Positions 59,318 through 64,000 of a DNA stretch of 64,000 nucleotides are shown in pieces. The stretch is from Cryptomeria japonica (Eukaryota; Streptophyta; Pinopsida; Cupressales; Cupressaceae). The notes beneath the pieces are model-generated. The model ran no database searches. It had not been told where the DNA came from and worked only from the letters and a program-made list of their open reading frames with translations. Positions within the stretch are counted from its first letter, which is position 1, and the number at the start of each line of letters is the position of its first letter. The stretch covers positions 153,811,971-153,875,970 of the forward strand of contig NC_081411.1 of NCBI RefSeq assembly GCF_030272615.1, given 5' to 3'. The position numbers and the translations under genes were made by a program.

Positions 59318-61012
59318 TTATGTGGGTGGCCTAGTTGGGGGAAGAGATCCTTGTGCTGGTGCTGGTGCTGGTTCTGCATGGCAAGGTGGTGGGGGAGGTG
59401 GTGGGGGCCTGATGCAAGGTGGTGGCGGCAGCGGGGGCTGAATATGTGGAGGGGGAGGAGGAGATGGATGAGATGGAGGTGGAGGTGAGGGCATGGGTGG
59501 TAGGGGGGATGGTGGAGCATGAGGTGGAGGTGGTGGTGGTGGCGGTGGGGGCTGAATACATGGAGGGGGAGGAGGGGGTTCATTTGGAGGAGGAGGAAGA
59601 GGAGATGGATGAGATGGTGGTGGAGGTGAGGGCATGGGTGGTAGGGGGGATGGTGGAGCATGAGGTGGAGGTGGAGGTGGATTAACACAGTAAACAGGTG
59701 GTGGTGGTGGAGGAGGAGAGGGTGGCGGAGGGGGTGGGGAAGGAGTAGGTGGGGGTGGAGGTAGCTTGACTGGATTACATGAATTAGATGCATTGCAACC
59801 CATAGGTTGAGAAAGGACTGCAGCACATTGCATGAATGACCTCTGAGAAGGCCTGCCAGGAATACAGTTATTTGCATCATTGAAGGTAACACCTTTGGAA
59901 GGAAGGGCAAGACAATTAGGTGCCTCTCCATTGAATATATTGTAGGTGAATGTAAAGTTCTCCAAATTAGGCAGTGCACAAATGCTCTCTGGGATCCTTC
60001 CAGATAGCTTGTTGTGAGCAATATTCAATTGTTCCAAGCTAACCATCTCTCCAATGCTATCTGGTATAGAGCCAACTAGCTTATTAAAGCTAATATCAAA
60101 AACTGTTAAGTTTCTCAGATTTCCAATAGTAGATGGCAGACAGGCTGACAAATTGTTGTTCATGAAGATTAACTCATTGAGTGAATCCATCTGAGTCAAG
60201 CTAGGAGGTAGGCATCCCTTGAGATTATTGTTGGCAAATACAAGAACAGAAACAGGGGAATTTCCAAGGTTGGAAGGGATTTCAAGATGGAACCTGTTGT
60301 CATTGATGAAGATGGCATCCAGATCCTTGTCAAACAGCTCCTCTGGTAGGGACCCTTCAAACTCATTGAATCGAATGTCCAAATACTGCAATTTAGGCAT
60401 GGAGAGCACCACCAATGGGAATGGCCCAGCAAACCTGTTGTTGCTGATATCAAACTCAAACAGCTCTGTCATATTCACAAAGGTATGAGGCACAATCCCA
60501 CAGATCCTGTTGGAATTGATATGGAAGAATGCCAGATCTGTAAGAAGCCCAAGCTCCACAGGGAGATACCCTGCAATGTCTGCATGGTTGAGATCAATGC
60601 CTGCTACAACAGTGATGTTTGGATTATCCAATGCAGGGGAACAGAACACACCAGTGTAGTTACATACATCAGCACCAAACCAGTTGCCTGTTGTGTTAAA
60701 TGGGTCTGAAATGATTGCTTCCTTCCAGGCCTGGAGAGCAATGTAGGCATTCTCCAGCCTTGAATTTGGAAACTTCAAGCTGGGATCAACTTCTACCTTT
60801 TCCCCTCTTTCCCCAGATCCATCCGTGTAGTACAAGAGCTGCCTGTGACTACTGTACTTTGCTTCTTCATTTGATACTTTCCTCCTAGACTCCACAAAAT
60901 GGCAATGTGCAAAAATTGCAAACCCCAATACAAGCAAAACAACTACCCTAACATCCTGCATTGCAGAATCTCTACCCCTCCTGCTGCTGCTCATGTGAAT
61001 CCACATTAGCAC
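59318..61012 (-). CDS. Leucine-rich-repeat extensin-like (LRX) protein
   Basis: An uninterrupted, intronless frame of 564 codons. Translation may start at Met1, Met7 (60994) or, best for a signal peptide, Met18 (60961: MQDVRVVVLLVLGFAIF). A pre-LRR segment contains ALQAWKEAIISDPFNTTGNW and VCNYTGVFCS (residues 92-125), typical of LRX proteins. About ten LRRs span 136-370, then a Cys-rich hinge (CIPGRPSQRSFMQC...CNPVKLP, 383-417) and a Pro-rich extensin-like tail (417-564). The tail has a duplicated HAPPSPLPPMPSPPPPSHPS module but very few Tyr. LRX proteins are secreted; the LRR part binds RALF peptides and the tail anchors in the wall, coordinating wall integrity with growth. At 564 residues it is shorter than many angiosperm LRX proteins because of a short tail. 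Antisense frames over the tail are shadows. Confidence 0.95.
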   Translation of the reverse strand: MLMWIHMSSSRRGRDSAMQDVRVVVLLVLGFAIFAHCHFVESRRKVSNEEAKYSSHRQLLYYTDGSGERGEKVEVDPSLKFPNSRLENAYIALQAWKEAIISDPFNTTGNWFGADVCNYTGVFCSPALDNPNITVVAGIDLNHADIAGYLPVELGLLTDLAFFHINSNRICGIVPHTFVNMTELFEFDISNNRFAGPFPLVVLSMPKLQYLDIRFNEFEGSLPEELFDKDLDAIFINDNRFHLEIPSNLGNSPVSVLVFANNNLKGCLPPSLTQMDSLNELIFMNNNLSACLPSTIGNLRNLTVFDISFNKLVGSIPDSIGEMVSLEQLNIAHNKLSGRIPESICALPNLENFTFTYNIFNGEAPNCLALPSKGVTFNDANNCIPGRPSQRSFMQCAAVLSQPMGCNASNSCNPVKLPPPPPTPSPPPPPPSPPPPPPPVYCVNPPPPPPHAPPSPLPPMPSPPPPSHPSPLPPPPNEPPPPPPCIQPPPPPPPPPPHAPPSPLPPMPSPPPPSHPSPPPPPHIQPPLPPPPCIRPPPPPPPPCHAEPAPAPAQGSLPPTRPPT

Positions 61013-61545
61013 ATTCTATTATGTAGAGAGGGAAATCTAAAATCCAAGTGGGTGTTGCAATTGCAAAGACCAAAACTTATAGGAATCTATAGGCAATGAA
61101 GACAGGCTTAAGAGGGCCTACCAATGCACACCCACCTGGAAATAAGATCTAGAAAAAACGTCAACTGAACACCCACATCGCAATTTTTCTTCATCCTGCT
61201 TCAAAAATAGAATGCCAACTGCTACCGCTAGATATTTGCCTAGATACATGGAATAGTAAAACCAACTATTGAACTGACAATAGGATTTTGCCACAACTAC
61301 AACAGAAACAATAACTATCATTATTTTTAGATAAGAGGATCAACATTGTTATCATGAATACCCGCAAGCGTGGAACTGGCATCCGTTTCTAACTACATTG
61401 AGATGAACAGTTGTAAATGAGTAAATGACAACAACATCAAATTTGATTGAAACTGAATACATATAATTTATTGTAGAACGAATTAGGGTCAGAATTCAAT
61501 GAGTAACAAATCAGTAACTGAATGTTGCTTTATATATAGTCCAGA
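61013..61545 (-). promoter_or_regulatory. Putative 5' UTR and TATA box of the LRX gene
   Basis: On minus, GGACTATATATAAAGC at about 61532-61547 is a good TATA box. A transcription start some 30 nt downstream would leave a 5' UTR of roughly 500 nt before the first ATG. No coding frame intervenes. The start site is inferred only. Confidence 0.4.
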
Positions 61546-62169
61546 AAATCTGAGTACAGGGAAGAATTTATTTTCCTAATCAGTATAATCTAGTTCTCTT
61601 CCTGATGGGCCATTAGAGCGCTACTCTAAACGGAGACTATTTGCACTGTTTCTTCTTCCCACCTGGTTATTTCTTTGATTTTTGAGCTCCAGGTCATCTG
61701 CTAGTTCTTATCAAGCTAGGAAGTTAGTCATTTCCTCATTAAAATTGTTGCATATTTGCCCTGTTCCAAATCCCATGACGAAATTCTCAGTGCTGTTTAA
61801 TACATGGGCACATCACCATTAGAATTTAGTTTCACATTAATATTTCATTCTCTGTTAATCATTCTAGTCTTCCCAAACTCTTTTTTCCTTAATCAAAACT
61901 GTTAGTTTCTTAATCCATTAAGTGCATGTAACTGACATCCAAACAATTACTTCTTCTCTGATTCCATTATTGTGAGTCCATGAAAGCTGGATAATAAATA
62001 TATTAAGCAGTTGAAATTTTGAACCCAGAAGTTCATCTCAGAAATTTTTACTGCCAGCACAAACTAAGCCCTTTGTAACTGATATCAAATGCAGAGCTCA
62101 CCATGATTAGAGGGTAGACAAATAATTAAATAACTCTTTAGTACCATTAAATATATGTAATTTTCTATC

Positions 62170-62350
62170 AATTGTTCGATGGGGTTAAGTTGTTAAATAT
62201 AGCGAAATTCAAATCAAATTAAATATTATTTATTCTTACTTTTTGTTTTTCTTTCACTATATGATCCGGGAGCTAAGTTGTTAAATAGAGTGAAATTCAT
62301 ATCAAACAAAATAATATTTATCCTTATTTTTTGTTTTTCTTTCACACATG
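62170..62350. repeat. Diverged tandem duplication of about 105 bp
   Basis: The blocks TAAGTTGTTAAATA, GCGAAATTCA/GTGAAATTCA, TATTTAT and TTTTTGTTTTTCTTTCAC each occur twice in the same order. Confidence 0.75.
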
Positions 62351-63184
62351 CTTGCTGACATCCTATAAGGGCTGATGCCCTTGTAGATGCCTAATTTCTT
62401 CAATTTTCTTAGATTAGCAGTGAAACATGCAACTAGGAATAGGCATTTATCCTTTAAGAATGCTAGTGCTATAGGAGATGTGAAAGAAACCAACAATATT
62501 TGATAGACATCACTCCCCTCTCATAAATCACTTTATGGCTAGAATGGAGGCTCTAGGGGAATAGTTAAATCTACAAAGAAGATCCAATTCTTGGAGTTGA
62601 GGAATTAATCACAAAGATGCATACACCCTAACAAAGTGATGTACATAGAGAATCTTTTTGAAAGAAAAAAAAACTCTGCAAAAAACTCTGCTATAATCAC
62701 CAATTTTTTTCTGGGTAACTCTAGCAACATAATGGTTCGTGAAATAAACATTTGGCACATGGATAAATCATAATAGGTATTTGGTCTTTGTAGAATACCT
62801 CACTCTTTATGGAACCCTACATCTCAAGTTTTAATCCTTTAACTAAAAATTTCAAGATTGTTCTAGTTTTCTTTAGAATGCACAATCTACCTTTATAGTT
62901 TTTACTTCCCTCCACAATGGAAAGCATTAGCAATGCCTTACCAAAGTTCATCTCAATCTCTCATGAAACCTTAAAGAACTTTCATTCTACATATACACTT
63001 AGTAGATTTGAACTTTTGTTTGCATCTTCTTGCTAAAATGTGGTAAAAAGTAGGGGATATAATTTGGAAGCAAATATTGGAACTATTTTGGACTCCATCA
63101 CTTATAAGGTTTGTGTTTAGAGAAGAAAAGGAAGGTTAGAAGGGAAACTTGACAATTAATTGAATGTGGATTTGTAGCATTAGG

Positions 63185-63312
63185 TTGTTGGCTATCCTTT
63201 GATGTTGTTCAGATATATATAGGCTCTACTACCAAAAGTTATAAATTTATTGGCTATCCTTTGATTATGTTGAGATATATATAGACTCTAATAACAAAAG
63301 TTATAAATTTAA
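63185..63312. repeat. Tandem duplication of about 62 bp
   Basis: TTGGCTATCCTTTGAT, GATATATATAG, CTCTA and CAAAAGTTATAAATTTA occur twice in order with few changes. Confidence 0.8.
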
Positions 63313-63559
63313 TCTTTATCCAAATAAACAATAAAAGGATGAGAAACAAGCTTTGGGCTACTGTAACATGAAAAATTGAAACTTGTATGCAAATTTGAAA
63401 ATTAAGTCGCCTTAATGTGGAAAAAATTTCTTAGATCCTTCTTCTTTATGATGTCAAAAACTGTCCTACATATCATGCTTATTAACACTACCTTATGTGA
63501 ACTTATAACATAAATAATGAATAACATAATCATAAGATAGCAGCAAAGAGTCACAAATT

Positions 63560-64000
63560 AGCAACATAAGAACATCACATAGCACATGATTTACATGGAG
63601 AAACCCTTGAGCAAAAAAAATCCATCGAGAAGAGAGGTCAAGTATGCATTTCAACAAATGATTTGATTACAATACATTCACTTCTAATCTCCTCTTTACC
63701 TCCAACATGGCAGTATTTGTGCACCTATGAACAACCTCCTTATGTATTCCACTTGTCCATGTTCCTCTAGAGTAAATCTACATTCACTACTTTCTACATC
63801 CAAAGATAAATTTAAATAGAATGTCAAGAACATCAAAACCACCAAACATGACATCCAAAGAAGACACTTCATTCCAAACATGTCCAACTCTTGGATTACC
63901 TCCAAGAAAGTCGAAAGGAGACTAGTTTTGTCTCCAATTATTTCCCTCCAACTTGGGTACCCAAACATGGAATATAAACATCACATTGAATGCAATAAGT
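63560..64000 (-). mobile_element. Possible Copia-type LTR fragment, cut by window edge
   Basis: The stretch CACATGATTTACATGGAGAA, ACCCTTGAGC, AAAAAAAATCCATCGAGAAG resembles the U5 motif of the Copia-like LTRs elsewhere in the window (GATTTACATGGAAAACCC...GGGAAAAAACC). No ends are visible. The minus frame at 63696-63968 has no domain. Confidence 0.4.

Larger units (their letters stand above)
61546..63540. other. Upstream intergenic DNA, no gene seen
   Basis: AT-rich, no domain-bearing frame on either strand. It contains two short tandem duplications and presumably the distal LRX promoter. Confidence 0.5.

Noticed and set aside
59300-60021. Overlapping ORFs on both strands across the LRX tail
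   Set aside because: Shadows of the proline-codon-rich extensin region; the LRX frame explains the sequence.

Overview
This window reads as nuclear DNA from a very large, repeat-rich plant genome, most likely a gymnosperm (a conifer is my best guess; genus not determinable). It is AT-rich, dominated by nested LTR retrotransposons with initiator-Met-tRNA primer binding sites, with one clearly host-type gene near the right end. I see no rRNA or tRNA gene, CRISPR locus or organelle sequence, and no intact reverse transcriptase or integrase.

Left part (1-10175): a Gypsy-type LTR and leader on + (1-3490) abuts a truncated, minus-strand, non-autonomous LTR element (copy 1, 3490-7097) with an intact Gag-like gene. 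Its LTR interrupts a decayed Copia gag-protease (7098-8205). The putative LTR of that Copia carries a complete 344-bp TRIM element (8530-8873).

10176-17110: a minus-strand locus with two abutting long open frames (about 657 and 543 codons) separated by a single in-frame TAG. Upstream lies a tandem array of four strong hairpins. No LTR pair was found; function unknown.

17111-33693: mostly repeat debris, a small Copia-like LTR with PBS, and a LINE-type ORF1 (DUF4283 plus zinc knuckle) split by a complete 6741-bp non-autonomous element (copy 2, 23633-30373, TSD GAAGG). This element encodes a Gag-like protein and a giant ORF2 but no pol.

33694-46470: a third copy (33694-41268, minus, TSD CATCT) inserted in a decayed Gypsy element. 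The coding part of that Gypsy is also broken by a solo LTR (42090-43536, TSD GATAG).

46471-55330: a Gypsy gag element with an array of twelve palindromes and an LTR with 107-bp terminal inverted repeats, then another Gypsy leader interrupted by a 2890-bp non-coding LTR element (52013-54902, TSD AGGAG) with its own palindrome cluster.

55331-64000: AT-rich intergenic DNA, microsatellites, and an intronless leucine-rich-repeat extensin (LRX-type) gene on minus (59318-61012), the only confident host gene.

The genes do not form a pathway. The story is layered transposition. Its most novel parts are a Gag plus giant-ORF2 element family without pol, a possibly related TAG-interrupted ORF, and several unrelated palindrome arrays.
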